A stretch of DNA of 52,159 nucleotides from Pedobacter foliorum (GTDB lineage: Bacteria; Bacteroidota; Bacteroidia; Sphingobacteriales; Sphingobacteriaceae), in the NCBI RefSeq assembly GCF_013266735.1, contig NZ_JABSNU010000023.1, positions 1 to 52,159 on the forward strand, given 5' to 3'. Below, in pieces: positions 25,870 to 35,276 of the stretch. The position numbers were made by a program, and so were the translations under genes. A model generated the notes under the pieces. It saw only the letters and a list, made by a program, of their open reading frames with translations, was not told the origin of the DNA and ran no database searches. Positions within the stretch are counted from its first letter, which is position 1. Every line of letters starts with the position of its first letter.

Positions 25870-26199
25870 ATGAAAAAACAGATTGTAAAAAAAGAAAGTA
25901 CTAGTAAAAAAACAGAAGTTGGTAATACAGTTAAAAAAAAGCCGGTTAAAAAGGTTATAGACAAAGACGGAGAAAAGAAATTCAGAATTCAGGAACTGAT
26001 GAATAACCTAACTCATAGTAGCTATAAGTCTATGAGAAGGGAATTACCTAAGCTAATTGGCAAGTGTATAAATACTTTAGACAACTATAGTAACATACCA
26101 ATTGACTCAAAAGAGGACATCCCATATCATGCGGCGCTCACAATTGAAAAGTATTTTTGCATTGAGGCAGGCTCTCTTAGCAATTTACCCACTCAGTAA
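25870..26199 (+). CDS. small basic protein of unknown function
   Basis: A 109-residue protein with a very lysine-rich, probably disordered N terminus (about 1-40: KKQIVKKESTSKK and KKKPVKKVIDKDGEKK). A compact helical C-terminal part follows (FRIQELMNNL, SYKSMRRELPKLIG, YHAALTIEKYF). There is no signal peptide. A basic tail of this kind suggests nucleic-acid or ribosome contact, but no family was recognised. It lies between the thi operon and cvfB, preceded by the palindrome TGTAGATCTACA (25822-25833). Confidence 0.6.
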   Translation: MKKQIVKKESTSKKTEVGNTVKKKPVKKVIDKDGEKKFRIQELMNNLTHSSYKSMRRELPKLIGKCINTLDNYSNIPIDSKEDIPYHAALTIEKYFCIEAGSLSNLPTQ

Positions 26200-26202
26200 T
26201 GT

Positions 26203-26210
26203 TACCTTTG
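26203..26210 (+). promoter_or_regulatory. promoter -7 element before cvfB
   Basis: TACCTTTG matches TAnnTTTG and would start transcription near 26217, about 50 nt before the ATG. The -33 region is not a clear TTG. Confidence 0.5.
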
Positions 26211-26228
26211 CAATTCATAAAGAAATAC

Positions 26229-26256
26229 AGTCATTTCTGGCTTATCAGAAATGACT
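26229..26256 (+). promoter_or_regulatory. perfect 11-bp hairpin in the cvfB leader
   Basis: AGTCATTTCTG (26229-26239) pairs exactly with CAGAAATGACT (26246-26256) around the loop GCTTAT. It lies wholly inside the short predicted 5' leader, 13 nt before the ATG, and is not followed by a T-run. It is therefore more likely an RNA control or stability element, or a protein-binding site, than a terminator. Confidence 0.6.
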
Positions 26257-26269
26257 CAACATAGTGACC

Positions 26270-27115
26270 ATGATAGCAATAGGACAATACAACGATTTAA
26301 GAATAATAACTAAAACAGAAGCAGGACTTATTTTAACCGAAGGGGAGAAAGAAGTATTACTTCCTTATAATGATGTTCCAAAGAATGCCGAAATAGGTGA
26401 TAACATAACGGTATTCGTTTATGTTCACAAAGATGGCAGGTTAATGGGTACTACAAAAAAACCTTTAGCATGTGTTGGCGACTTTGCTTATCTAACGGTT
26501 GTTGATGACAGTGAAGATGGTGCTTTTATGGATTTGGGCCTGGATAAAGACATTTATGTTCCTAAAAGAGAACAAAAGCGTCCAATGTTTAAAGGAGATC
26601 GTCACGTAGTTTATGTTTTTCTTGATGAAAGTAATGACCGCATGGTTGCTTCTTCGAGGTTAACCAATTTTGTTGAAGAGGAAGATATAGATTTAGAAGA
26701 GGGTGATGAAGTAAGTTTACTTATCGTTGATCGTTCTGACCTTGGATATAACGCCATCGTAGACAACAAATATATCGGACTACTGTACACCAATGAATTG
26801 TTTGATGTGCTTAACCCGGGTGAAGTTAGAAAGGGTTGGATTAAAAAGATCCGTGTTGGTGGTAAGATTGATTTAAGTCTGCAACCAATGGGTTATGGTC
26901 ATATCCTTGATACAAAAGATAGCGTATTGGACGATTTAAAAGAAAGCGGTGGTGTAATTCCTCTAGGTGACAAAAGCTCTCCTGAAGAAATATACGCAAG
27001 ATTTAAGATTAGCAAGAACGCGTTTAAGAAAGTAATTGGTGGATTGTATAAAGATCGTTTGATTACCGTTTCAGATCACGAAATAAAGATATTGGTTGAT
27101 CACGAAGCAGAGTAA
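26270..27115 (+). CDS. CvfB family S1-like RNA-binding protein
   Basis: A 281-residue protein of the CvfB/YitL family. It shows successive S1/OB-type beta-barrel segments: residues about 1-60 (GQYNDLRIITKTEAGLILTEG), 65-135 (GDFAYLTVVDDSEDGAFMDLGLDKDIYVPKREQ in part) and 140-215 (EVSLLIVDRSDLGYNAIVDNKYIGLLY). A C-terminal winged-helix segment follows (SPEEIYARFKISKNAFKKVIGGLYKDRLI). CvfB proteins bind RNA and affect regulation in Gram-positives; the role in Bacteroidota is not established. The ATG at 26270 is preferred over a GTG at 26264. Confidence 0.9.
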   Translation: MIAIGQYNDLRIITKTEAGLILTEGEKEVLLPYNDVPKNAEIGDNITVFVYVHKDGRLMGTTKKPLACVGDFAYLTVVDDSEDGAFMDLGLDKDIYVPKREQKRPMFKGDRHVVYVFLDESNDRMVASSRLTNFVEEEDIDLEEGDEVSLLIVDRSDLGYNAIVDNKYIGLLYTNELFDVLNPGEVRKGWIKKIRVGGKIDLSLQPMGYGHILDTKDSVLDDLKESGGVIPLGDKSSPEEIYARFKISKNAFKKVIGGLYKDRLITVSDHEIKILVDHEAE

Positions 27116-27134
27116 CGAGAAAAACAGTACAAAT

Positions 27135-27173
27135 AAAAAAGAGGCTGATCATAATTTGCACGGCCTCTTTTTT
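27135..27173 (+). terminator. intrinsic terminator after cvfB
   Basis: AAAAAAGAGGC (27135-27145) and GCCTCTTTTTT (27163-27173) pair exactly. The symmetric A and T runs make it usable from both strands. It lies 20 bp after the cvfB stop. Confidence 0.85.
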
Positions 27174-27184
27174 ATTTGTACTTC

Positions 27185-27268
27185 CGTCATCCTGAATTTA
27201 TTTCAGGACCTCGCAACTGGTATTCAAACCTTGCTTAAACGAGGTCCTGAAATAAATTCAGGATGACG
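27185..27268. repeat. dispersed palindromic repeat, perfect 29-bp arms
   Basis: The arms 27185-27213 and 27240-27268 are exactly complementary and enclose a 26-bp centre. The outer part TCATCCTGAATTTATTTCAG is shared with 22673, 42275 and 52038. The inner end GGACCTCG also occurs in the palindrome at 872. It sits between the 3' ends of cvfB and the Omp85-like gene, which converge. Confidence 0.9.
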
Positions 27269-27314
27269 AACGCTCAATAACAGAGCCAGTCTTTTAGTTA
27301 AATCCTTTTCAATT

Positions 27315-29903
27315 TTAAAAGTTAAATCCTATTGATAAATATGGCATTGTTGCTTCCCTAGAGAACCCTACTGTTGCCTGTATCAAAATTACCTCACCAG
27401 GAATCACGTACAATCCACCACCGTAACCATGGTGCCATCTTGAAGATGATTCTCCTTTTTCCCAAACCCTACCTAAATCATTAAAAGCGATCATCCCAAC
27501 AGTTCCAGGAACTAGATAAGAAGTGAAATTAAACAGCTTTAACCTCATATCAAGGTTATGGTAAGCCATTGTAGTCCCCGTAAACCTTTTGCTGTTAAAA
27601 CCTCTTAAACTACTAATTCCTCCTATTTGCATGTACTGAAAGAAAGCAGGAGCACCAACAACAGTACCTCCACCTATCCTATTGGCAAATACCAATCCTG
27701 ATTTTCCAGGATTAATATAGAAACGAAATTCGGAAGTTACAGCGCCATACTTATCATTGGTTTTATCAACCCTTTGTTGTGCTGTTAAAGATGTTTTCCA
27801 GTATAAACCTTTTTTAGGGTTAGTTATATTATCACGACTATCATAGGTCCATCCTGCTACAAAGCCGGCATAGTATTTATCCGAAAAGATCTCTTCTGAT
27901 GGATTAGCGGCATTGTAGTCAGTAAAGAAGCGCTCTTCATTTCCTGATTCTGTACTAGTATAGAACGACCCTAACACACCACCTTCTATTCTTAGGTGTT
28001 TATTCAACTTTCTGCTTAGCCTTACATCTACATTTAAGTAGTCATAACGATTTCTGTAATAAGAAATTCCATCCTCACGATCTGACTCCTCATTATCATC
28101 ATTATGCTCATGGAGATATTGTGTATTATTTCCAATTCCGAAGAAATTACTCAAGTTATTCGGCCCCAGTAAATTTGCATGTACAATTAGATCATTATTG
28201 CCTACAGCCTTTTTAAAATCGCCCAGGTAATCCAGAATAAATGATTTCCTTCCGGTTGAATAGTTAGCCCAAAACTCGTGTTTTGATGCGTATGGGTCTT
28301 TTCTAAAGCCTTGTTTTTCTATAATATAACCTAAACCGACCTGTACACCCTGATCTATATTGTAATTCAGATTAAAAAGAACTCCAGACCTGTCATACAA
28401 AAAAGAATTCTTATCAAATTTGTTTACAAGGGTGTCTTTTGCAAGACGCATCTTAGCCAAAGCATTATCCGGAAATTGATTGGACTCATCAGAACGGTCA
28501 TATATGTAAGGCTTAGTTGAAACATCTTGGGCTATTTCGAACTTATCAGCATCATCTCCCCCAATCATCCTAACTTTGATTTTTGAGTTTTCTTTACCTC
28601 TAACAGAAAAAACATCCTCTCCTGCCATTCCAAACAGCCTAACCTCTTTAGTTACATTAGGATCAAATGTTCTTTTATATACTAACCTTCCGTTCTTACC
28701 TTCCTTATTGATATTATACACAGTGACCTCCACGTTTCCGTTATCTGCATAATTGACATCAAAGAACTCCTTTTTATCAGAAGTTGGTACATCAACATTT
28801 ATTGATAAAAACTTATAGTATTGTAAAGCAAACGTATCTAATTTATCTCTCCTTGATTTAAAGTGACCAATCAATTGATTACCACTAAGCTTAAATACTG
28901 TATCGGGCATCTTTCTGAAGGCTGTATTGATCAGATCATCAGTTAATTTATCCTGAATAAATTTAACTGCATCCTTCCAGTCCTGCTCATTAAGCTCATT
29001 TAGAAAATACCTATCGAAATACCTTTCGTTAAAGTTCCAATGGTTTACATCTCTAATATTATCACTATAAGGCTGTAAATGTGACTTTAGCCACTGGTGG
29101 TTCAATATCCAAGGGAATACTCCTGATGTTTTATAGAACACTTTATCTCTATCTCTAGGAACAGGAATATAAGTGGTTTCGCCCTTTGCCTTCTGAGCCA
29201 GCCAACGCCAGTTATCTTCGTGTCTATCCCAATCCCCCAGAACAAAATCAAGCAGTCTGGCTCTTAATGTTAGCTTCTGATCTGACCTATGGTCATTGTC
29301 CTCTTGTATTTTACGTTGTACTTTGGCCGTGTTATCTGTTTCTTCCTCAAAAGGAGATCTTGGCTCTAACAAATAAGCAGCATTTGCAAATTTCTCTCTG
29401 TACTCACCCAATCCCTGATCATCTCCTACATAGACGATTTCCGGCTTTGAATGAGGGATTTCTAGTGCATCAGCTAAAGGAGGCACAATCAAAGCTGCGA
29501 AAGGATGATTCGTAGAAACCTGATCCTGCGCAATATCTTTAGCAATGGTTGGTCTTAAGTTTTCAGGCAGGCCCTGTTCAGGATATTTCTGTATAGTCCT
29601 TAAAACATACTCTCTGCCAGTTGGATCTACTAATCGCAATGAACGAGTTTGCATACCGCCTCCCAGTTTAACGATCTTTAATCCGCCTTTTTCTTTCTGA
29701 AGGTCAATAATCCTAATTTTTACAGGCGTTGCCCATATCTGACGATAGCTTTCGCCAAGCCAAAACCTATGAAAACTGCTTACACTATTGTACTCAGGTG
29801 CTATTGCAACTGTAATGGAATCTGCTGGTTTCTGCACCTGAGCTATCACGGGGATAGACAAGGTGATTAACGCGGCGCTAACGAGCTTCTTTAGAGGGCG
29901 CAT
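27315..29903 (-). CDS. Omp85-type outer-membrane barrel with a kinase-like N-terminal region
   Basis: An 862-residue outer-membrane protein. The signal peptide is residues 1-22 (ending VIAQ). Residues about 80-260 resemble an atypical kinase or HipA/FAM20-like fold: a strand pair with TRSLRLVDPTGREYVLRTI, then GDWDRHEDN at 223-231 and PVPRDRD ending at 253, which line up as a catalytic loop (D226, H228, N231) and a metal-binding Asp (D251 or D253). The C-terminal third is a BamA/TamA-type surface-antigen barrel with the LRGF motif at 766-769 and a terminal Phe. Related Bacteroidota proteins exist, some fused to metallophosphatase domains. The kinase reading is my inference. The GAF protein gene ends one base upstream. 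Confidence 0.75.
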   Translation of the reverse strand: MRPLKKLVSAALITLSIPVIAQVQKPADSITVAIAPEYNSVSSFHRFWLGESYRQIWATPVKIRIIDLQKEKGGLKIVKLGGGMQTRSLRLVDPTGREYVLRTIQKYPEQGLPENLRPTIAKDIAQDQVSTNHPFAALIVPPLADALEIPHSKPEIVYVGDDQGLGEYREKFANAAYLLEPRSPFEEETDNTAKVQRKIQEDNDHRSDQKLTLRARLLDFVLGDWDRHEDNWRWLAQKAKGETTYIPVPRDRDKVFYKTSGVFPWILNHQWLKSHLQPYSDNIRDVNHWNFNERYFDRYFLNELNEQDWKDAVKFIQDKLTDDLINTAFRKMPDTVFKLSGNQLIGHFKSRRDKLDTFALQYYKFLSINVDVPTSDKKEFFDVNYADNGNVEVTVYNINKEGKNGRLVYKRTFDPNVTKEVRLFGMAGEDVFSVRGKENSKIKVRMIGGDDADKFEIAQDVSTKPYIYDRSDESNQFPDNALAKMRLAKDTLVNKFDKNSFLYDRSGVLFNLNYNIDQGVQVGLGYIIEKQGFRKDPYASKHEFWANYSTGRKSFILDYLGDFKKAVGNNDLIVHANLLGPNNLSNFFGIGNNTQYLHEHNDDNEESDREDGISYYRNRYDYLNVDVRLSRKLNKHLRIEGGVLGSFYTSTESGNEERFFTDYNAANPSEEIFSDKYYAGFVAGWTYDSRDNITNPKKGLYWKTSLTAQQRVDKTNDKYGAVTSEFRFYINPGKSGLVFANRIGGGTVVGAPAFFQYMQIGGISSLRGFNSKRFTGTTMAYHNLDMRLKLFNFTSYLVPGTVGMIAFNDLGRVWEKGESSSRWHHGYGGGLYVIPGEVILIQATVGFSREATMPYLSIGFNF

Positions 29904-29904
29904 A

Positions 29905-32268
29905 TTAGTTAATTATTCTTTTTAAAGTTACTCCTACCCTTAGCGCCTTTAATCCCTCTACACCTTGTAATTCTTCTATTTCTAAATGTTCAACGTCGTT
30001 ATTCAATAAACCACGATTTTGAAGCTTTTTAATATATCCCAGGTATTCTCTTGATTCAGAGCTATTAAAATACACTATAGCAATCTTACCCGGTTGTGTT
30101 AACCTTTCGGATGTATCTTTAATATGAGCCTTATCAATTCGCTTTTTAACCATCTGGTAGCGAATATTATAACTACCCTCTACATCAAACCTTTGTTCAT
30201 CTATTCTAAAGCTCACATCAATAGGCTTGTCATAAACAAAAATAAGCTGTGTCGTTTCCAGTGGTAATGAGAAATATGGCCCTAAATTACTTGTCGTTTG
30301 AGCAATCTCTGCCAGTACCCTCAACTGTTTTAATCTGAATGTATTCAGTAAATCTTCAGGCATTGGGATTTTAGGTCCTATAGATTGTCCTACATAAATA
30401 TCGAATTCCACTCCGTCTGTTCTAAACTTTTCGAAATAACTTGGATAAACATTCTGAATTTCTGCATTAAACTCATCAAGATGGCGTGTTACTGCCACAT
30501 TAATCATTTGCATACTCTTCTCGTAACGTTCTCTGTTTTCAAAAACCTTTCCGTTAACACCTGTAAGCGTAAAATATCTATCTATTATACTCTTTATTTC
30601 AGGATAGTTATCCCTTAAATGATTCAGGGAAGCCGGTATTTGTCGCTGTAAGTAATCTTCTGTTTTTAAGATTTCACGATCAGAAAGCTCATCCAAATCT
30701 TTGTACTTCCAAATTGCTGCCTCATATGGTATTTCGCTCTTTTTACAAGCTGAAACAGTATTTCTGATAGCGGTAAGCGTTTCTTCTAGTATTTCGAAAT
30801 GAACATACAGATCTTTCCTTATTGCCGAATTACGCTGTATACTTGAGTTCCTAATGTCTACAGCCCCATAAAAAGGAAATACATTTCTAAAAAATATAGG
30901 TTCAATTGGCAAGTTTCTATCTCTGGCACCAGATTGTATATAATTAAATGCTGCCTCGTGGAAACGCCATTGAACTGAAGGCTGTAATGCGGTAAACTTA
31001 TCCGTAATTACATCCTGAATTTCATTATTAAAATCTATAATGATGTTATGGAATAACTGCGCCAACAGAGGAAAAGAAGCTTCTATTTTAGTAAGTGTAT
31101 TTCCATTAAATTTACTTGAGTCTTTTGTATATAGCTCTAATGCCCCTACCAGCTTTCCATTATAATATAAGGGAAACAAAGCATACGATTTGATTCCTAC
31201 TTCATCCAACAAAGTAAGCATAGGGTAAACTTCATGCTCTTCGTCGGTTATATCTGGAAAAATAAGGGTACGCGGATTATCAAGATAATCTTGAATCAAA
31301 TGCAAATACTCAACATCATCCTTTTCTCTTGCCAATTGTACTACTTTGCTCTGAAAACCTGATTGTTCATTAATCAGTAGTTTCTTATTGAGTTTAAGGT
31401 ATGGAACCATACCAAAGTTTATCTCATCAGATCCAACAAGCGTTTTTAGAGCAGTTGCAATATCCCTGCTATGTTGTCCATTTTGAGATTCATTGTGCTC
31501 TATAACCAGATTTTTAACGGTTTCTAAAGCATACTCAGCTGTAACATCGGTTAGGGTTACAATAGATATCCCCTCAATACTAAAAATATCGGGTGGTATT
31601 ATCTTGGTCAATATCTTTAATGAGTTCCGTTCATCCTTAATATAGTCTTTTACATCCTTTAAATTATATTCAGGTAATTTAGTCTTTGCCCTGATATCCA
31701 AAAAACGAGTATCCACATTTAAGCGATAATACTTAAGCAAATGGGTTTTAGGATCTATAATAGATTTAACAGTGAACTTATTGTTGTTTAAGGAGAAGTT
31801 GTAAAACTTCTCAAGAATAAGGTTATAAAAGGTCGATAGCAGACTTTTATCCATCTCCTTTTTTGATGGCAAGCTCAAATCTGATTTTAAACTGCACATG
31901 GATGGCTCCATAAATACACTATAAAATGCATCGGTACCATAATGAAAACACGGAGAAATGGGTGTACCTAATGCCCAAAATTGCTGACCTTCATCATTAA
32001 TAATAGGCGACAACGAGGTATAAATTAACTCAAAAAGTGTAGAATACTTCTTAGCATCCTCAGGAGCTATTGGATTTCTAAGCTCAGGATAATGATTAAA
32101 TTGCTCTAATATATATTTGTAGAAGTTAATCTTGGCAGTTTTTTCCTCAATCGCTCTTCTTTGAACATATTCAATAAATGGATTTAAGGACAATTTAATA
32201 TCTGCACCTATCGGATGTCTTCCTGGTTCCTTTACTGTTTGATTTAGATTTAGCGTTACTGATTGCAT
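29905..32268 (-). CDS. large GAF-domain protein
   Basis: A 787-residue soluble protein with no signal peptide. A GAF-type sensor domain lies at about residues 275-430 (EINFGMVPYLKLNKKLLIN, DEVGIKSYALFPLYYNGKLVGALELYTKDSSKFNG in part). The long flanks are helical and mixed; the C-terminal half includes YEKSMQMINVAVTRHLDEFNAE and a beta-rich end. No histidine kinase, cyclase or DNA-binding output domain was seen, so how it signals is unknown. It is separated from the Omp85-like gene by one base and is certainly co-transcribed with it. A TACCTTTG element at 32347 is the likely promoter. Confidence 0.75.
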   Translation of the reverse strand: MQSVTLNLNQTVKEPGRHPIGADIKLSLNPFIEYVQRRAIEEKTAKINFYKYILEQFNHYPELRNPIAPEDAKKYSTLFELIYTSLSPIINDEGQQFWALGTPISPCFHYGTDAFYSVFMEPSMCSLKSDLSLPSKKEMDKSLLSTFYNLILEKFYNFSLNNNKFTVKSIIDPKTHLLKYYRLNVDTRFLDIRAKTKLPEYNLKDVKDYIKDERNSLKILTKIIPPDIFSIEGISIVTLTDVTAEYALETVKNLVIEHNESQNGQHSRDIATALKTLVGSDEINFGMVPYLKLNKKLLINEQSGFQSKVVQLAREKDDVEYLHLIQDYLDNPRTLIFPDITDEEHEVYPMLTLLDEVGIKSYALFPLYYNGKLVGALELYTKDSSKFNGNTLTKIEASFPLLAQLFHNIIIDFNNEIQDVITDKFTALQPSVQWRFHEAAFNYIQSGARDRNLPIEPIFFRNVFPFYGAVDIRNSSIQRNSAIRKDLYVHFEILEETLTAIRNTVSACKKSEIPYEAAIWKYKDLDELSDREILKTEDYLQRQIPASLNHLRDNYPEIKSIIDRYFTLTGVNGKVFENRERYEKSMQMINVAVTRHLDEFNAEIQNVYPSYFEKFRTDGVEFDIYVGQSIGPKIPMPEDLLNTFRLKQLRVLAEIAQTTSNLGPYFSLPLETTQLIFVYDKPIDVSFRIDEQRFDVEGSYNIRYQMVKKRIDKAHIKDTSERLTQPGKIAIVYFNSSESREYLGYIKKLQNRGLLNNDVEHLEIEELQGVEGLKALRVGVTLKRIIN

Positions 32269-32346
32269 TGATATATTTGTTACAGCGCCTTAATAACAAC
32301 ATTAAAACCCTGAAATAAATTCTTTAATAAAAATAAAAAACCTGTT

Positions 32347-32354
32347 CAAAGGTA
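32347..32354 (-). promoter_or_regulatory. promoter -7 element of the GAF/Omp85 pair
   Basis: TACCTTTG on the minus strand is 79 bp upstream of the GAF gene start and downstream of the SdiA-regulated-type gene stop. It probably gives the pair its own transcript. The -33 match is weak. A 14-bp fragment matching the dispersed repeat (CCTGAAATAAATTC) lies at 32309-32322 in the leader. Confidence 0.5.
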
Positions 32355-32409
32355 GCACCTGTATTTGCTAAATAAGTAAAACGAGGGTAATTATTTAACA
32401 GCTCCTGTG

Positions 32410-33288
32410 CTACTTACTGCTGGGTGTATACTTGAATTTGATAATATTGCCATCTGTTAGCTCGTCTCCTTCGTTGGATATATATAGATTCAAGTCCTTA
32501 TCAAATGCAATCCCCTCAGGCTGATTAAAGATAGAAGAACTTAAATGGTGTGCTTCTTTTACATTCCATTTATCATCGGTTATAACCAAAAGTTTGCTTA
32601 CTGACGAAACAATATACCACTCATTCGTTTTAGGATTTTTAGCCATTGCCGAAGCCCTCAGGTCATTCTTAAATTTAGGATAAACAGCTTTAAGTTGTTT
32701 TAAATCAATTTTAAAGCTACCTGAGTTTACCAAACTATCCGTAGATGGGTTATAGTCAAGTATGTATCCCGTTACTGTTTTTGCTTTTTTATCAATCGGA
32801 CAGTTTTTACACAGTATGTATAGCTTGTTGGTAGCAGCATCTGCGTATAAACTTTCATATTCTGCTTTTGGCACCAAATGTTTTGTCTCTTTTACAACAT
32901 CCGATTTCTCTTTAACTGCTTCTGAAAAAGGGAAAGAATATAATGCGCCATTACTTTTAAGAATAAAGACCCTATCATGAAATATGCTTACATCCTCATA
33001 ATCTCCTCTTGATCCGAACCTCATATTCTTTTGTTCTTTCACATCCCATTTTTGCCTAAACAACTTACCTTCCTCATCCTGAATACTGTAAATTGTATCA
33101 CTATTACTATCATGAAAGGCAATACCTGATATTTCCAGCAAGCTAGAAGGCATATTGAACTTATCTGGCTTTGTTAGGTCATAGCCTTTAGGGCTTGTGT
33201 ATTTACCTAATGGGCTTTTACATGCATAGGCTCCAAAAAGAGCCAATAAAATAACAATACAGAGGCATTTAGAGTAAATTCGCTTCAT
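32410..33288 (-). CDS. SdiA-regulated-type lipoprotein (beta-propeller)
   Basis: A 292-residue lipoprotein (lipobox AYAC, Cys about residue 23). It has repeated beta-propeller blades such as LEISGIAFHDSNSDTIYSIQDEEGKLF, DYEDVSIFHDRVFILKSNGALYSF and QPEGIAFDKDLNLYISNEGD, as in the SdiA-regulated/SMP-30-like family. These proteins are cell-surface propellers, and a few act as phytases or esterases; no catalytic claim is made here. The ATG at 33288 is preferred over a TTG two codons upstream. It follows ppk1 by about 13 bp, so it may be the last gene of a five-gene run. Confidence 0.75.
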   Translation of the reverse strand: MKRIYSKCLCIVILLALFGAYACKSPLGKYTSPKGYDLTKPDKFNMPSSLLEISGIAFHDSNSDTIYSIQDEEGKLFRQKWDVKEQKNMRFGSRGDYEDVSIFHDRVFILKSNGALYSFPFSEAVKEKSDVVKETKHLVPKAEYESLYADAATNKLYILCKNCPIDKKAKTVTGYILDYNPSTDSLVNSGSFKIDLKQLKAVYPKFKNDLRASAMAKNPKTNEWYIVSSVSKLLVITDDKWNVKEAHHLSSSIFNQPEGIAFDKDLNLYISNEGDELTDGNIIKFKYTPSSK

Positions 33289-33301
33289 AAGCAACTTAGG
33301 T

Positions 33302-35269
33302 TTATATTGTATTAGTATCTTTCAAAAATTTATAAATTGATTCCTGAGCATTCTCCTGTAACTGTAAGTTAACTATTTTCATTATAATTTCCCTTAATTT
33401 TGGATCATATAATGGGAAACAGACCTCAATTCGACTATAAATATTACGATTCATCCAATCAGCCGAGCCCATAAATATTTCCTTGTACCCGCCATTCTCA
33501 AAAATAAATATTCGGCCATGTTCAAGATAGCGATCAACGATTCGGGTAACGGTTATATTTTCACTTAATCCGACTTGCCCAGGGATTAAACAACAGATTC
33601 CTCTTACTATAAGCTGTATTTTAACTCCTGCCTGTGATGCTTCGTAAAGCTTAGCTATCAGAATCTTCTCTTCAAGGTTATTTAACTTAATAGTAATTCC
33701 ATTAGCTATCCCCTCTTTGGCATTGTCAATTTCTCTTTGTATAAGACCAATAAATCTGTGCTGCAAATTAAATTGAGCTACCAATAAATGCTTAAAATCA
33801 ATCTGATCTTCCAGCGAAGGTGCTTTCTTACTTTTACGCAAAAACCCAAATAAAGCTTCCAGTTCTTTGAGCATCGGCTGATGAGAGGTAAGCAGAATTT
33901 GATCTGTATAAAACCTTGCTGTTGATTCATTTAAATTCCCGGTTGCCATCAAGCCAATAAACTCTTCATGCCCACTAATAACTCGCTTTGCAAGAGCAAC
34001 TTTAGCATGCACCTTTAAATCAATACTGCTGTATACAATTTTTACTCCTGCAGCTTTCATTTGCTTAGCCCACTTAATGTTATTTGCCTCGTCAAATCTG
34101 GCTTTTAACTCAACCAGAGCGGTTACTTTCTTGCCATTTCTTGCTGCAGTCATTAGTGCACTTACAATCCTCGAATTGTTTGCAACCCGGTAAAGTGTAG
34201 TATATATCTCTTCTACATATACATCGTTTGCAGCCTCATTAAAAAATCTAAGTATTGAGTCGTAGCTTTGGTAAGGAACATTAACAAGTAAATCTTGCTT
34301 TAAAATAAGATTAAACAACGTATCCTTTTCAGAAATCAGAATGGATGATAATGATGGCCATTTTGGATAGCTAAACTCTTCGCCATTTAATGGAAAACTA
34401 TTCAGGTCTTTTAGATTATGGTATCGCCCCCCTTCTACAATGGACGCTCTTCCCAATTTCAGCGAATAGATCAGGCGATATAAATTCCTTAGAGGAATAC
34501 CTGGCTCAATTAAGAAACGCGTTGCAAAACCAAAATCACGTGTCTCCAGTTGGCGTTCCAAAACGGTTGTAATATCCCCTTCCAAACCATTGTCAATTTT
34601 CAATTCCGCATCACGGGTTATTTTAATATTAAACACCCCCATTATGGTATCATTTGGAAATAGGTACGATAGATTATACTTTATAATATCTTCCAGAAAT
34701 ACAACATACTTATGTCCATCATGATCTAAGGCATACAAGCGCTGTAAGCTCTCTGATGGAATATTAATTAACTCAAGTCTTTCCGCTCCCACCGTATCCT
34801 TCAATATTACCAACTGATATAGTTTATTGTTTTCTGCAAAAAAATCGGTAAGGTCTTTATCGATGCAAACAGAATAAATATAAGCTAACACTTCGTTAAA
34901 GAACAGGTTTACAACCTGATCTGTTATTTGTGAAGGAATGGGTTTGTTATAGATCCAGTGAATATCCTGTTTGGCCAACTGAGGTAGTATTTGGCTTGCA
35001 ATGATTGCTCCAAATTGCTCTTGTTGTCTGTTAATTTCCGCTTTAGCAAGAGCATAATTACCTGTCGAGTCAATATCTTGTACATGCTCATCAACTGCCA
35101 TGAGTACTGGCATCCTCACTCTGTAAAACTCATCCAGATTTGAAGAATAAATAGAAAGGAACTTAATCCTTTCCAGAATTGGGACGGTATCTTTTGATGC
35201 TTCCAGAAGCACTCTTTCATTAAACCCAAGCCAGCTCAGATCTCTGTTAAAAAAAACCGTTTCAGCCAT
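33302..35269 (-). CDS. ppk1: polyphosphate kinase 1
   Basis: A 655-residue cytoplasmic or membrane-associated enzyme that makes polyphosphate from ATP. All main signatures are present: the N-terminal NRDLSWLGFNERVLLEA, the autophosphorylated-His region YSSIDLKVHAKVAL, the variant ATGNLNESTARFYTDQILLTS, the second active-site His in YLEHGRIFIFENGG, and EIFMGSADWMNRNIYSRIE. Somewhat shorter than E. coli Ppk (688) but with no obvious missing domain. It starts 7 bp after the HD-PycTM gene, indicating one transcript. Polyphosphate synthesis is a common stress output. Confidence 0.96.
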   Translation of the reverse strand: MAETVFFNRDLSWLGFNERVLLEASKDTVPILERIKFLSIYSSNLDEFYRVRMPVLMAVDEHVQDIDSTGNYALAKAEINRQQEQFGAIIASQILPQLAKQDIHWIYNKPIPSQITDQVVNLFFNEVLAYIYSVCIDKDLTDFFAENNKLYQLVILKDTVGAERLELINIPSESLQRLYALDHDGHKYVVFLEDIIKYNLSYLFPNDTIMGVFNIKITRDAELKIDNGLEGDITTVLERQLETRDFGFATRFLIEPGIPLRNLYRLIYSLKLGRASIVEGGRYHNLKDLNSFPLNGEEFSYPKWPSLSSILISEKDTLFNLILKQDLLVNVPYQSYDSILRFFNEAANDVYVEEIYTTLYRVANNSRIVSALMTAARNGKKVTALVELKARFDEANNIKWAKQMKAAGVKIVYSSIDLKVHAKVALAKRVISGHEEFIGLMATGNLNESTARFYTDQILLTSHQPMLKELEALFGFLRKSKKAPSLEDQIDFKHLLVAQFNLQHRFIGLIQREIDNAKEGIANGITIKLNNLEEKILIAKLYEASQAGVKIQLIVRGICCLIPGQVGLSENITVTRIVDRYLEHGRIFIFENGGYKEIFMGSADWMNRNIYSRIEVCFPLYDPKLREIIMKIVNLQLQENAQESIYKFLKDTNTI

Positions 35270-35276
35270 AAGGTGG

